A stretch of DNA of 64,000 nucleotides from Kitasatospora sp044457565 (GCF_044457565.1 NZ_JBITGZ010000004.1:124001-188000); one strand, 5' to 3'. Numbered from the stretch's first letter, positions 16,920 to 25,197 are shown. Notes: generated from the sequence alone by a model not told the origin. A program made the numbers and translations.

Positions 16920-19511
16920 TCACCGCGGCAGCGAGGCTCCGCGGTGGTCCAGGAGGGGAAGGGCGGTGCCCTTCCGGGTCGACGCCGCGTGCAGCGCCAG
17001 GAGGACACCGGCCGAGCCGGTGGCCAGGTCGGTGGAGAGCCGGTAGAGCTGGTGGCCCGGTACGGCGGCGCGGTCCTGATGACGGACCAGGTGCCAGGAG
17101 AGCCGCTCGACCTGCTGATCCAGCTGCGGGGAGTCGCCGGCGGCGAGGGCGCAGATCAGGCCGGCCCGGCCGTCGAAGAGCCCGGGCATCAGGAAGAACT
17201 CGGCCGCGCAGGCGTGGTCCAGCTGCTCGGCGGCCTCGGTGAAGTGCGGGTCCTGACGGTGGCGGAGCAGGGCGCGGACGGCGATCACCGCGCCCGCCGA
17301 GCCGGCGCCGAGGTAGGCGATGGACTGGTTGTCCTGGGTGAGCAGCAGGCTCCTGCCGTCCAGCCGGGAGGCGGCGAGGTCGCGGGCCAGGGCGGCTTCG
17401 GCCGCGTCCAGCCAGCGCGGCTCGCCGGTGTGTTCGTACAGGCGGACCAGGAAGAGGGCCAGCCCCGAGCCGCCGTGCAGCAGGCCGACGCGGCCCCTGC
17501 CCAGCGGTGGCCCGCCGGCGGTGGTGAGCTGTTCGCCGATGGCGAGTGCCTCGGCGGCCAGCGCGGGATCGTCGTGGCGGTCGGCGAAGTGCAGCAGGTT
17601 GAGGCCGATGCCCGCCAGTCCGCCGGCCAGGTCCGCCCCGAAGACACCGAGTTGCCGGCGGTGCCGGGTGAGGTCGCGGGCGAGGGCGAGGACCTCCAGG
17701 GCCTCGCCGGTACGGCCGGCCTGGTCGAGGGCCAGGGCCGCGCCGTGCAGGCCGTCGTAGAGACCGGGGCGCACCACCTTGGGATCGCGGGCGGCGCGCA
17801 GCAGCCAGTCGATGTGCTCGGCGGGTACGGGGTAGCCGGTGGCGGTGAGGGCGTAGATCACCCCGGCCGCGCCGTGGGCGAGGTCGATGCCGCCGCGGTT
17901 GAACTGTTCCGGATCGCCCGGGTGGAGGCGGTCGGTGCGCGAGGGCGTGGCGGCGGCCAGGATGCCCTCGGCGAGTTCGTCCATCACACGGCGCCAGTCG
18001 GCGGGCATGGACGGGATGTCGAGCGGTCGGCCGGTGCCGGTACGTTCGGTGGTGCCGGGCGGCAGGGTGCCGCCCGTGGCGGCGGACAGGTCGCGTACCA
18101 GCTCCTCGGCCCAGCCGGTGGGCAGCGCGAAGCGCTCGGCGGCGGCCTCGGCGAGGTGGGCGGCCTTGGCGGAGTCCAGATCGATCAGGAAGGTGAGCGG
18201 GAGGAAGAGGAACAGGCGCATGCAGGCGAGCGCGTAGTCGTCGATCGCCCGGCCGGTCCGGGCGGCCGGGGAGATGAAGCCCGGCGCGCCGAACCCCGGC
18301 GGGGTGCCGCCGTCGAGGTCGAAGGCGAGCTCGAAGTCGACCAGCGCCAGGCGCCCGTCCGGCCGGACCATCACATTGCCCGGGTGCAGGTCCCCGAAGA
18401 CGATGCCGCGCTCGTGCAGGGTCCGCAGCATGGTGGTCAACTGCTCGGCGAAGTCCAGCGCCGTGGCGGCGTAATCGGCGAGCGCGGCATCGGCCGGCTC
18501 GGTGCTCAGCAGCGGGTGGCGGCCCGTGAAGAGGTGCCGTTCCAGCCGCTCGCCCTCGATGAACTCCTCGACCAGGTACTCGTGTTCCCAGACTTTCAGG
18601 TGCGCGAGGATCTGCGGCACGAAGTCCAGCCCGGCGAGGCGGCGCAGCACCTCGCCCTCGCGGTGCAGCCGCTGGACGGCATCCGCACCGTACTGGTCGA
18701 GACCGGCCAGCGGCCGGGCCTCACGCAGCACGACCACCCGGCCGTCGCGACGGTCCCTGGCCTTGTAGACACCGCCGCCGTTGGAGAAGTGCAGTGCCCG
18801 CTCGATCTCGTACGGGAAGTCCTCGGGGGCGGCCTGGGCCGCCCGGGCGTCGATCTGCTCGGTCAGGAAGTCCGGGACGTCCACCCAGTCGGGCACCGAG
18901 AACACCGGTCGGCGCAGGTCGGGTACCAGGGTGCCGGTGGCGTCGCGCAGCGCGGAGACCGTCTGGCCCTGCTCGTTGAGGCAGTACAGCTGACGGAAGG
19001 CGCCGTACCGGACGTAGAGCAGGCTGTCCCGCCAGCGCAGGTCGCTGAGAATGTACGGGCCGTGCCGGCCGGCCAGCAGCGGGGTCAGGCCGTCCAGGAT
19101 GCGATGCAGTTCGTGTACGTCGCGTGGATAGATGGTCAGCAGCTTTCCGCTGGAACCGCGCGGCGCGTATTTCGAGTTCGCCTTGAGTACGGTTTGTGGG
19201 CTGTCCAGGAACTTCACGCTGAGCTGCTCGGTGCGACAGTATTCCAGGACGGTCTCGATGATTTCCAGCGCCTCGTCCGGGGCGCCGGAGACATGGACCT
19301 TCCAGCCCTGCTCGGGGAGCGTGGTGCCGTCCGGGTGCAGGTAGACCCAGACGGTGTCCCGGCTGCGCTGCCACCCGGCGGGCACCGGGCGGATGGCGGG
19401 CGGGTACAGGTCGGGCACGTCGTCGCCGGAGCCGGGGCGGTCGTAGAAGGCCGGGTCCGCCTGGCAGAACTGGCCGTAGTCCGATGGACGCACCTCGGGG
19501 ATCCCCTTCAC
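16920..19511 (-). CDS. class III lanthipeptide synthetase (LanKC, RamC-like)
   Basis: An 863-residue three-domain enzyme that phosphorylates Ser in the precursor, eliminates phosphate and cyclises with Cys. Residues about 1-210 are the lyase domain (SVKFLDSPQTVLKANSKYAP, GKLLTIYPRD). Residues about 225-500 are the Ser/Thr kinase-like domain with GGGVYKARD, VVVLREARP (Arg263 at the place where Lys is common), the catalytic loop FGDLHPGNV (373-379) and VDFE (391-394). Residues about 540-863 are the LanC-like cyclase (GLLHGGSGLALFLVRL), lacking the CHG zinc ligands, as in class III. GTG start at 19511. The precursor gene follows directly; no transporter or RamR regulator is adjacent. Confidence 0.93.
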   Translation of the reverse strand: MKGIPEVRPSDYGQFCQADPAFYDRPGSGDDVPDLYPPAIRPVPAGWQRSRDTVWVYLHPDGTTLPEQGWKVHVSGAPDEALEIIETVLEYCRTEQLSVKFLDSPQTVLKANSKYAPRGSSGKLLTIYPRDVHELHRILDGLTPLLAGRHGPYILSDLRWRDSLLYVRYGAFRQLYCLNEQGQTVSALRDATGTLVPDLRRPVFSVPDWVDVPDFLTEQIDARAAQAAPEDFPYEIERALHFSNGGGVYKARDRRDGRVVVLREARPLAGLDQYGADAVQRLHREGEVLRRLAGLDFVPQILAHLKVWEHEYLVEEFIEGERLERHLFTGRHPLLSTEPADAALADYAATALDFAEQLTTMLRTLHERGIVFGDLHPGNVMVRPDGRLALVDFELAFDLDGGTPPGFGAPGFISPAARTGRAIDDYALACMRLFLFLPLTFLIDLDSAKAAHLAEAAAERFALPTGWAEELVRDLSAATGGTLPPGTTERTGTGRPLDIPSMPADWRRVMDELAEGILAAATPSRTDRLHPGDPEQFNRGGIDLAHGAAGVIYALTATGYPVPAEHIDWLLRAARDPKVVRPGLYDGLHGAALALDQAGRTGEALEVLALARDLTRHRRQLGVFGADLAGGLAGIGLNLLHFADRHDDPALAAEALAIGEQLTTAGGPPLGRGRVGLLHGGSGLALFLVRLYEHTGEPRWLDAAEAALARDLAASRLDGRSLLLTQDNQSIAYLGAGSAGAVIAVRALLRHRQDPHFTEAAEQLDHACAAEFFLMPGLFDGRAGLICALAAGDSPQLDQQVERLSWHLVRHQDRAAVPGHQLYRLSTDLATGSAGVLLALHAASTRKGTALPLLDHRGASLPR

Positions 19512-19582
19512 GCTCTCGACGGCCCGTGCGGAGTGCGCCCGGCCGTATTCCCGTGCCGAGCTGTCCGGCTCGGCGTGGGAAA

Positions 19583-19612
19583 TGTATATCCGGGATCCGG
19601 AGGCCTGCTCAA
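19583..19612 (-). promoter_or_regulatory. sigma70-like promoter for the LanKC gene
   Basis: On the minus strand TTGAGC (19607-19612) and TATACA (19583-19588) are separated by 18 bases. The predicted start lies about 65 bases before the GTG at 19511. The surrounding DNA is notably less GC-rich than the coding regions. Confidence 0.42.
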
Positions 19613-19659
19613 GCCTTGCGGGAACAATTCCGGCGTGTTACGTGCGTGGCAGCCGGTGG

Positions 19660-19676
19660 CAATTCTGTCCGAATTG
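19660..19676. promoter_or_regulatory. inverted repeat upstream of the LanKC promoter
   Basis: CAATTC at 19660-19665 and GAATTG at 19671-19676 form a 6-bp inverted repeat with a five-base spacer, about 47 bp upstream of the -35 hexamer. It is a candidate activator site. Confidence 0.35.
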
Positions 19677-20014
19677 ACGGCATTTCATGTTGGCCGAGAA
19701 TCGGTGAACTCCCGATCAGGTGCGGTCCGTGGGTCGGGAGGGCCCACCGGGGTGCCGACCTGCGGGAACGGTGCCCGGCGCGGCCGCGAGGAGCGTGCCC
19801 GGCGGCCCGTCCCGGGCGCGCGGCATCGGCTTTCGGCCAACTCGGCGGGCGGGGGAATGTCGCTCCGGCTGCCCCGCGATTGCCGGCCGGTTGCCGGTTG
19901 CCGGTTGCCGGTTGCCGGGGCGGTCGGTGGTGTGCGTAGAAGGTCGAGGCCGAGAGCGACGGCTGCGCGCATCACGGTCGCCGCCCGGGGTGCCGGGCCG
20001 GTTGGGGCCGTCGG
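19677..20014. other. intergenic stretch upstream of the lanthipeptide operon
   Basis: No convincing gene. It holds the TTGCCGG tandem repeat at 19891-19918 and otherwise short frames without recognisable families. Confidence 0.4.
19891..19918. repeat. tandem 7-bp repeat TTGCCGG x4
   Basis: Four perfect head-to-tail copies of TTGCCGG, with a fifth unit separated by CCGG at 19880-19886. No gene spans it; it may be a slippage-prone simple repeat. Confidence 0.8.
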
Positions 20015-20254
20015 TCAGGAGGGGGTGGGTGCCTCCTCGGCGTGGCGGGTGAGGCCCGCTCGTACGGCGATGTCCAGGGTGGGTGCCGGGAGGAGTGGCG
20101 GGCGCTCGTCGTAGCCCGCGCCGGCGGCGGACCGCGGCGTCCAGGGGATCGGTACCCGTGGGGCAATCTTGCCCTCATGGTAAAAGTACTCTTGAGAGAT
20201 CTGTTGTACCGTGCGTAAGTTATGCGTGTTGGAAAGTTCGTCCGAACCGACCAT
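20015..20254 (-). CDS. small hypothetical protein with a TTA codon
   Basis: The 79-residue frame begins MVGSDELSNTHNLRTVQQIS and ends in TLDIAVRAGLTRHAEEAPTPS. The C-terminal 50 residues (from about PRVPIPWTPRSAAGAGYDER) have strong G/C third-position bias, so the reading frame is probably real. The first 30 codons are AT-richer and include the rare leucine codon TTA, which in Streptomyces places translation under bldA control. A later start would remove that codon. No family recognised. It lies about 500 bases upstream of LanKC on the same strand. Confidence 0.4.
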   Translation of the reverse strand: MVGSDELSNTHNLRTVQQISQEYFYHEGKIAPRVPIPWTPRSAAGAGYDERPPLLPAPTLDIAVRAGLTRHAEEAPTPS

Positions 20255-20391
20255 TGGTCGATTGCCATCCGGGGCGCCGGTCCGGGCCCGTTCCGACGGT
20301 CAAGCCCAGCCTGCTTGCCGCCGACCCCCGCTGACGCTCCGTCAGCATGCACGCCCCGTCACGTACCAGTCTTTCAATCCTCAGGAGATCC

Positions 20392-21177
20392 TTGAACGTC
20401 ACCGCCTCCACCCTCTCCCTGACCGTCGCCGACGTGGACGCCTCCCGCGACTTCCTCACCACCCACCTCGGGTACCGGCTGGCCATGGCCGACGACGGCT
20501 TCGCCTCCCTGACCCGGGAGGACGCCGCCGTCGACGTCGTGCTGCTCCGCCGGGGTATCGAGGTCCTCCCCGCAGAGCAGCGCGATCAGCGGGCTGCCGG
20601 CCTGATCCTGGCGCTCACGGTCACCGACCTCGCGGCGGAAGAGGCCAGGTTGCGTGCCGCGGGCGCCCCGATCACCATGCCGCTGCGTGAAGAGCCGTGG
20701 GGTGAGCGGCTGTTCCAGCTGACCGACCCCAACGGCGTCGTCATCCAGCTCGTCGAGTGGGCCACGCCCACCGACCCCGCTCTCAGCACCGAAGAGGAGA
20801 CCGCCGTGCACGTGATCACCCCCTCGCCGGAGAACGTCACCGTCTCTCCCAACGCGACCATGACCGGTCTGGCCGCCCCCAGCCGGGGAAGCTCCGAACT
20901 CAGCACCTGGAAGGTCGCGATGGAGGCGGGCGCCAGCGGTCCCGAGCACGCCGTCAGCCGCGAGCAGGTCTGGACGGTCACCGCCGGGGTCGTGGAGGTG
21001 ACCTGCGCCGGCCGCACCGAGAAGGTCGCGGCCGGCCAAACCCTGGTCCTTCCGCCGGACGCGGTCCGCCGGATCCACGCCCCCGAGGCGGCCGAGGCAC
21101 ACGTCGCCATGCGGGCCGACGGCGTCGTCACCGTCCCCGGCACCGAAGGCACCCGCGTGCTGCCCTGGGCCCAGTAG
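20392..21177 (+). CDS. VOC-fold / cupin fusion protein
   Basis: This 261-residue protein starts at a TTG (20392) with AGGAG four bases upstream. Residues about 1-125 are a glyoxalase/VOC domain (ASTLSLTVADVDASRDFLTT ... LFQLTDPNGVVIQLVEW, with a C-terminal Glu-type strand). Residues about 150-255 are a cupin domain (WKVAMEAGASGPEHAVSREQ, then GRTEKVAAGQTLVLPPDAVR). The fusion occurs in actinobacterial proteins of unknown activity. Metal ligands are partly present in both halves, so lyase, dioxygenase-like or binding roles are possible. No other gene shares its transcript clearly. Confidence 0.8.
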   Translation: MNVTASTLSLTVADVDASRDFLTTHLGYRLAMADDGFASLTREDAAVDVVLLRRGIEVLPAEQRDQRAAGLILALTVTDLAAEEARLRAAGAPITMPLREEPWGERLFQLTDPNGVVIQLVEWATPTDPALSTEEETAVHVITPSPENVTVSPNATMTGLAAPSRGSSELSTWKVAMEAGASGPEHAVSREQVWTVTAGVVEVTCAGRTEKVAAGQTLVLPPDAVRRIHAPEAAEAHVAMRADGVVTVPGTEGTRVLPWAQ

Positions 21178-21226
21178 CACCACGTCGGCCGCCACCTCGC
21201 GGCCGTGGGGGCGGCGGCCCGCGCTC

Positions 21227-21350
21227 GTGATCCGCCGGCGCTCCTGGTGCCGCACGCCCGGGCCGCACATGCGGCACATCAACGACGCGCTGGGCTACCG
21301 GCCGACGCACACGGCCCACGCGTACCAGCTCAGCCTGGAGGGCGTGCCCG
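21227..21350 (+). pseudogene. C-terminal remnant of a GNAT acetyltransferase
   Basis: The frame contains HMRHINDALGYRPTHTAHAY, which matches the last strand region of GNAT enzymes (Asn-x-x-Met-x-x-Ile-Asn-x-x-Leu-Gly-Tyr). No acetyl-CoA-binding part precedes it, and its frame runs without a stop into the hairpin that follows. It is a decayed fragment. Confidence 0.55.
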
Positions 21351-21353
21351 CAG

Positions 21354-21397
21354 GGAGCGGCCGGCCACACCCGCCACGGGGTGTGGCCGGCCGCTCC
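21354..21397. terminator. perfect 19-bp hairpin
   Basis: GGAGCGGCCGGCCACACCC at 21354-21372 pairs with its exact complement at 21379-21397 around a six-base loop. It lies 176 bases after the VOC-cupin stop, past the GNAT remnant, and isolates the HAD gene from upstream transcription. Confidence 0.8.
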
Positions 21398-21465
21398 GGC
21401 GTGCGGATCCCTCGCGGTGGTCAGGTGCAGGCGTGCGACCTGACGCTCGGGCATACCCTGGTGCG

Positions 21466-22055
21466 ATGATCATCTCCCTGCCGCCGGCGAGTTCCGCGCC
21501 TACCTGTTCGACTGCGACGGCACCATCGCCGACTCCATGCCTCTTCACTACATCGCGTGGAAACAGGCCCTCGACGAGTGGGGTTGTGAGTTCCCCGAAG
21601 ACCTCTTCTATGCCTGGGGAGGCCGGCCTGTGGCCGACATCATCGCGTCGCTCAACGAGCGCCAAGGGCTGGACATGCCGGTGGAAGCCGTCGCGCTCCG
21701 CAGGGAACGTCTCTATCGCGGGCTCCTGCCGCAACTCACCGCTGTCCCCGAAGTTCTGCAGCACATCGAGCACGCGCACCAGCGCGTCCCCTTCGCCGTC
21801 GTCTCCGGCAGCACCCGCGACTCCGTCACGGCCTCACTGACAACACTCGGCCTGCTCGACAGGTTCGACGTACTGGTCTGCGCCGGCGACTACACGAAGG
21901 CCAAGCCCGACCCGGAGGGATTCCTGCTCGCAGCCCAGCTCCTCGGCGTCCCACCACAGTCCTGCCTCGTCTTCGAGGACACGGACATGGGGATCCAAGC
22001 CGCCACGGCAGCAGGCATGGCTGCCGTGCGCGTCCCGCAGCCCTGGCAACGCTGA
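21466..22055 (+). CDS. HAD-superfamily phosphatase (apparent frameshift near its start)
   Basis: From 21492 on, the frame encodes a complete haloacid dehalogenase-like hydrolase: FRAYLFDCDGTIADSMPLHY (nucleophile motif DxDGT), VVSGSTRDSV (motif II), KAKPDPEGFL (Lys of motif III) and VFEDTDMGIQAATAAGM (motif IV). It resembles beta-phosphoglucomutase-like phosphatases. No start codon exists in this frame before the motif. An ATG at 21466 in another frame gives MIISLPP, the usual N-terminus of this family, if one base is missing near 21486. A translational error or a sequencing error would explain this. The nearest in-frame Met (21537) would lose the catalytic Asp. Confidence 0.78.
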
Positions 22056-22125
22056 GGGCCACGCCCGACCCCCGAAGGACTTCCGGAGAACGGCCGCCCA
22101 AGGAGGGCGCGTCCTCGCGAGCGAC

Positions 22126-22157
22126 GCCTACGCCCGGTGGCGGCGCCGGGCGTAGGC
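22126..22157. terminator. hairpin between convergent genes
   Basis: GCCTACGCCCGG at 22126-22137 and CCGGGCGTAGGC at 22146-22157 form a perfect 12-bp stem with an eight-base loop. It overlaps the last codons of the minus-strand membrane protein and could end both transcripts. Confidence 0.5.
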
Positions 22158-22652
22158 GATCGTGAGGGCGGCGACCAGCGGGCCCCAGGCCAGCAGTGGG
22201 GCGTAGCAGAGGTCCATCACCAGGCCGGCCGTACCGTGCGGGAAGTCGGGGTTGTCCAGCGGTCCCGGCACCAGGGTGACCGCCGCGCACAGCCCGGTCA
22301 CCGCGACCGCCCCCACGGTGGCGGGTACGACCACGGCCAGGGGCGGGATGCGGCGGCCGCCCAATCGCGGTACCCAGGACGGGACCTGTTCGCCCCAGGG
22401 CCTCACCAAGCCCAGTGTCAGGCAGGCGGCCGCCTGTGAGGCCACCGACAGGATCAGCACGTAGACCGTGATCGACGTTCCCGTGTACAGCTCGCCCAGT
22501 CGGCCGGTGAAGCCGACGTCGACCCCGAAGCCGAGTGCGAGCCGCCACCCGCACGAGGGCACGGTGCAGAGCACCGTGGCCCAGGCCGCCAGGACGGACC
22601 ATCGAGGGGTGGTGGCTGTCCGGTCGGCGTGGGACGGGAACTGAGTGGCCAT
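22128..22652 (-). CDS. four-helix membrane protein, function unknown
   Basis: A 174-residue integral membrane protein with helices near residues 20-40 (WSVLAAWATVLCTVPSCGW), 60-80, 105-130 (AVVVPATVGAVAVTGLCAAV) and 145-165. The WRLALGFGVDVGF loop after the first helix is characteristic of a streptomycete family of unknown role. The start at 22652 follows GGAG. It lies downstream of the GntR-TetR regulator gene on the same strand, about 170 bases away. Confidence 0.72.
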   Translation of the reverse strand: MATQFPSHADRTATTPRWSVLAAWATVLCTVPSCGWRLALGFGVDVGFTGRLGELYTGTSITVYVLILSVASQAAACLTLGLVRPWGEQVPSWVPRLGGRRIPPLAVVVPATVGAVAVTGLCAAVTLVPGPLDNPDFPHGTAGLVMDLCYAPLLAWGPLVAALTIAYARRRHRA

Positions 22653-22825
22653 CGGAGGCTCCGTGGGTGGGTGAGGCGGACCGACTGCTCGACGATGCCA
22701 CCGGTCAGCGGGCGCCGGCATCGCCCGCTCGGCCGGAGCGGCCTCCCCCACGCGGGGGACTCGTACCTCAACCCGGCCGGGTCGGCCGACACCCACAACC
22801 GTCCCGGCCCCGCCTCGCCCCCCGT

Positions 22826-23833
22826 TCAGCCCTGGCTCAAACGAGCGGGCCCGGCGTCGGGCGACGGCGCCCGGCCCTCGGCGACGACGGAGGCGATGCC
22901 GTCGAGCAGCCGCCCCAGGCCGTACTCGAACAGCGACTGGATGCTGATGTCGACGCCGGGCCGCCGCCTGATGGCGGCGAAGGTGGGGAACAACCCGCCG
23001 GCCAGCAGGGCCGTCATGGTGTCCTCCTGGGCTTCGAGCCATTCCTCGCCGCCGACGCCGGTGTCCCGGGCGGCTTGCTCCTCGGCCTCCAGATCGGCCG
23101 CCGTACCGCGGACGTAGCCGAACAGGGTGATGGCCGAGTGCAGCACGGTGTCGTCGTCGAGGCCGAGCCCGTCGAGGGCGCGCAGGGCCCATTCGATGTG
23201 CAGCATCCCGTGGGGGACCAGCAGGGGCCTGCTGAGGCTCATCGCCCGGGCCAGCCACGGATGCTCGCGGTAGAGCCGCCACTGGGTCCCGGCGGAGAAT
23301 TCGAGCTGCGCTCGCCAGCCGTCCCGGGGCTCGGGCAGGGGCGCCTCGGCGAAGGCCGCGTCGGCCATGAGGGCGACGAGCTCGTCCTTGTTCCGCACGT
23401 GGCGGTAGAGCGACATGGTCGCCACGTCCAAGTCGGTGGCGATGCGCCGCATGGTCAGCGCGACCAGGCCCTCGGCGTCGGCGATCCGGATCGCGGCCCG
23501 CACGATGCGGGTGCGGACGGTGTCGTCGGGGTTGCCTGCCGCCCCCACACGGGCCGCGCCCGCTGCGTCGGCCGTCGGCCGCCCGGTGCGGCCGGGCCGT
23601 CCCTGCCGCGCGGGCACGGCGGGGCTGACCACCGTCCCCACCCCGGGAACGGCCTGCACCAGACCTTCCTGACGCAGCGTCGTGAGCACCTTGGTCGCGG
23701 TGGCGATGGCCACGCCCCAGCGCTGCGCGATCTGGCGGGTGGACGGGACCCGCGCGCCGGGACGCAGTTCGCCGGCGTCGATGCGTCGGCGGATCTCGGC
23801 GGCGATGCGGGCGTACGGCGGCTGGTCGGTCAT
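22826..23833 (-). CDS. GntR-TetR fusion transcriptional regulator
   Basis: The 335-residue protein joins two DNA-binding domains. Residues 1-75 are a GntR-type winged helix (RIAAEIRRRIDAGELRPGAR, VPSTRQIAQRWGVAIATATK, and VQAVPGVGTVV as the wing). From about 105 a TetR-type domain follows (TRIVRAAIRIADAEGLVALT, then MRRIATDLDVATMSLYRHVR) with a TetR_C ligand domain. This double-headed form is common in Streptomyces beside FAD monooxygenases, and one is divergently encoded here. Two ACTAGTGC boxes 22 bp apart in the shared promoter are the likely target. Confidence 0.9.
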   Translation of the reverse strand: MTDQPPYARIAAEIRRRIDAGELRPGARVPSTRQIAQRWGVAIATATKVLTTLRQEGLVQAVPGVGTVVSPAVPARQGRPGRTGRPTADAAGAARVGAAGNPDDTVRTRIVRAAIRIADAEGLVALTMRRIATDLDVATMSLYRHVRNKDELVALMADAAFAEAPLPEPRDGWRAQLEFSAGTQWRLYREHPWLARAMSLSRPLLVPHGMLHIEWALRALDGLGLDDDTVLHSAITLFGYVRGTAADLEAEEQAARDTGVGGEEWLEAQEDTMTALLAGGLFPTFAAIRRRPGVDISIQSLFEYGLGRLLDGIASVVAEGRAPSPDAGPARLSQG

Positions 23834-23850
23834 GGCGGACTCCTCTGCGT

Positions 23851-23880
23851 ACTAGTGCGCCAAGCCTAGTGGACTAGTGC
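23851..23880. promoter_or_regulatory. paired ACTAGTGC boxes, candidate GntR-TetR operator
   Basis: ACTAGTGC occurs at 23851-23858 and 23873-23880, two helical turns apart, with the palindrome ACTAGT in each. A third partial copy (CCTAGTGG) lies between them. They precede the regulator start and lie upstream of the divergent monooxygenase. Confidence 0.6.
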
Positions 23881-23963
23881 ACTTCTTCCTCGCCTCCCAT
23901 TGTTTGCAGTGCTACTCGATGAATACGTTGTACGCATCGCAGGCAACGTACAAGGGAGATCTC

Positions 23964-25130
23964 ATGAACGTCCTCATCTCGGGCGCCAGCGTCGCCGGCC
24001 CCGCCCTGGCCTACTGGCTGCGCCGGCACGGCTTCACCGTCACCGTCGTGGAGCGGGCCGCGCAGTTGCGTGACGGCGGCTACGCGGTCGACTTCCGCGG
24101 CGAGGCACTGGACGTGCTCGACCGGATGGGCCTGCTGGAGGAGGTCTGCGCGCTCGACACCCACATGGGTGACGCGGCGCTGATGGACGGCGAGGGCGAG
24201 CAGTACGCGACGCTCCCGGCGGTGATCTTCGCGGGCGATCTGGAGATCCTCAAGGGTGATCTGACCCGCCTGCTCCACGAGGCCACCCGTGACGACGTCG
24301 AGTATGTCTTCGGGGACTCCATCGCGGCCCTGGAGCAGGACGACACCGGCGTGCACGTGACCTTCGTGCACGGCGAGCCGCGTACCTTCGACCTGGTGGT
24401 CGGCGCGGACGGCCTGCACTCGCACACCCGGGCGCTCGCCTTCGGCCCCGAGGAGCGGTTCATCCGTCACCTGGGCATCTACACCGCGATCTTCAGCCTG
24501 GACAACTACCTCGGCCTGCAGAACACCGGCCAGCTCTACAGTGTGCCGGGCCTGGCGGCCAACATCTTCAGCGCCCGCGACAACACCGAGGCCAGGGCCG
24601 CCCTGCACTTCGCGTCCGACCCGCTGGACTACGACCGGCGCGACGTCGCACAGCAGCGGCGCATCGTGGCCGAGCGCTTCGCCGGCGAGGGCTGGCAGGT
24701 GCCGCGACTGCTGTGGGAGGCCGCCCGGGCGCAGGACTTCTACTTCGACGCCAACGCCCAGGTGGAGATGGACCGCTGGTCCACGGGCCGGGTGGTTCTG
24801 CTGGGCGACGCGGGCTACTGCTCGGCACCGACCTCCGGCCGGGGCACCTCGCAGGCCCTGATCGGCGCCTACGTCCTGGCCGGCGAGCTGGCCGCGGCCG
24901 GTGGCGAGCACACCGCCGCGTTCGAGGCCTACGAGCGCGAGATGCGCGGCTACGTCACCGAGCACCAGCAGGCCGGCCGCGAGGGGGCGGAGCGGTTCTT
25001 CATGGGGACTCCCACCCAGGAGATGCTCGACATGATCGCGGCGAACACCCCTGAGAAGGCCCGGGCCCAGGTCGTCGGGCTGGGGGACTACCGGCCCGCC
25101 GCCCACCTCGGCCGGCCGGGCGCGGTGTGA
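23964..25130 (+). CDS. FAD-dependent monooxygenase
   Basis: This 388-residue flavoprotein begins MNVLISGASVAGPALAYWLR with the GxSxxGxxxA variant of the dinucleotide fold, continues with FDLVVGADGLHSHTR (DG motif) and ends its FAD domain with GDAGYCSAPTSGRGTSQAL from residue 281. This subtype is found next to GntR-TetR regulators and is likely an aromatic hydroxylase; the substrate is unknown. The start at 23964 is set by GGGAG. A hairpin separates its end from the convergent giant secreted-protein gene. Confidence 0.88.
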   Translation: MNVLISGASVAGPALAYWLRRHGFTVTVVERAAQLRDGGYAVDFRGEALDVLDRMGLLEEVCALDTHMGDAALMDGEGEQYATLPAVIFAGDLEILKGDLTRLLHEATRDDVEYVFGDSIAALEQDDTGVHVTFVHGEPRTFDLVVGADGLHSHTRALAFGPEERFIRHLGIYTAIFSLDNYLGLQNTGQLYSVPGLAANIFSARDNTEARAALHFASDPLDYDRRDVAQQRRIVAERFAGEGWQVPRLLWEAARAQDFYFDANAQVEMDRWSTGRVVLLGDAGYCSAPTSGRGTSQALIGAYVLAGELAAAGGEHTAAFEAYEREMRGYVTEHQQAGREGAERFFMGTPTQEMLDMIAANTPEKARAQVVGLGDYRPAAHLGRPGAV

Positions 25131-25155
25131 GGCGGCTGAGACCGCGACGTCGGGT

Positions 25156-25197
25156 GCCGGCCCGGGGCGAGCGCGGACGCGCCCGGCCCGGGCCGGC
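25156..25197. terminator. hairpin between convergent monooxygenase and giant effector genes
   Basis: GCCGGCCCGGG at 25156-25166 pairs exactly with CCCGGGCCGGC at 25187-25197. The right arm overlaps a 14-bp palindrome CCGGCCCGGGCCGG (25183-25196). The position between two convergent stops suits a bidirectional terminator. Confidence 0.6.

Noticed and set aside
16908..20114. 1,068-codon open frame on the plus strand opposite LanKC
   Set aside because: Mirror of the LanKC gene in GC-rich DNA; protein is Gly/Gln/Val-rich with no domain, whereas the minus strand gives a full LanKC.
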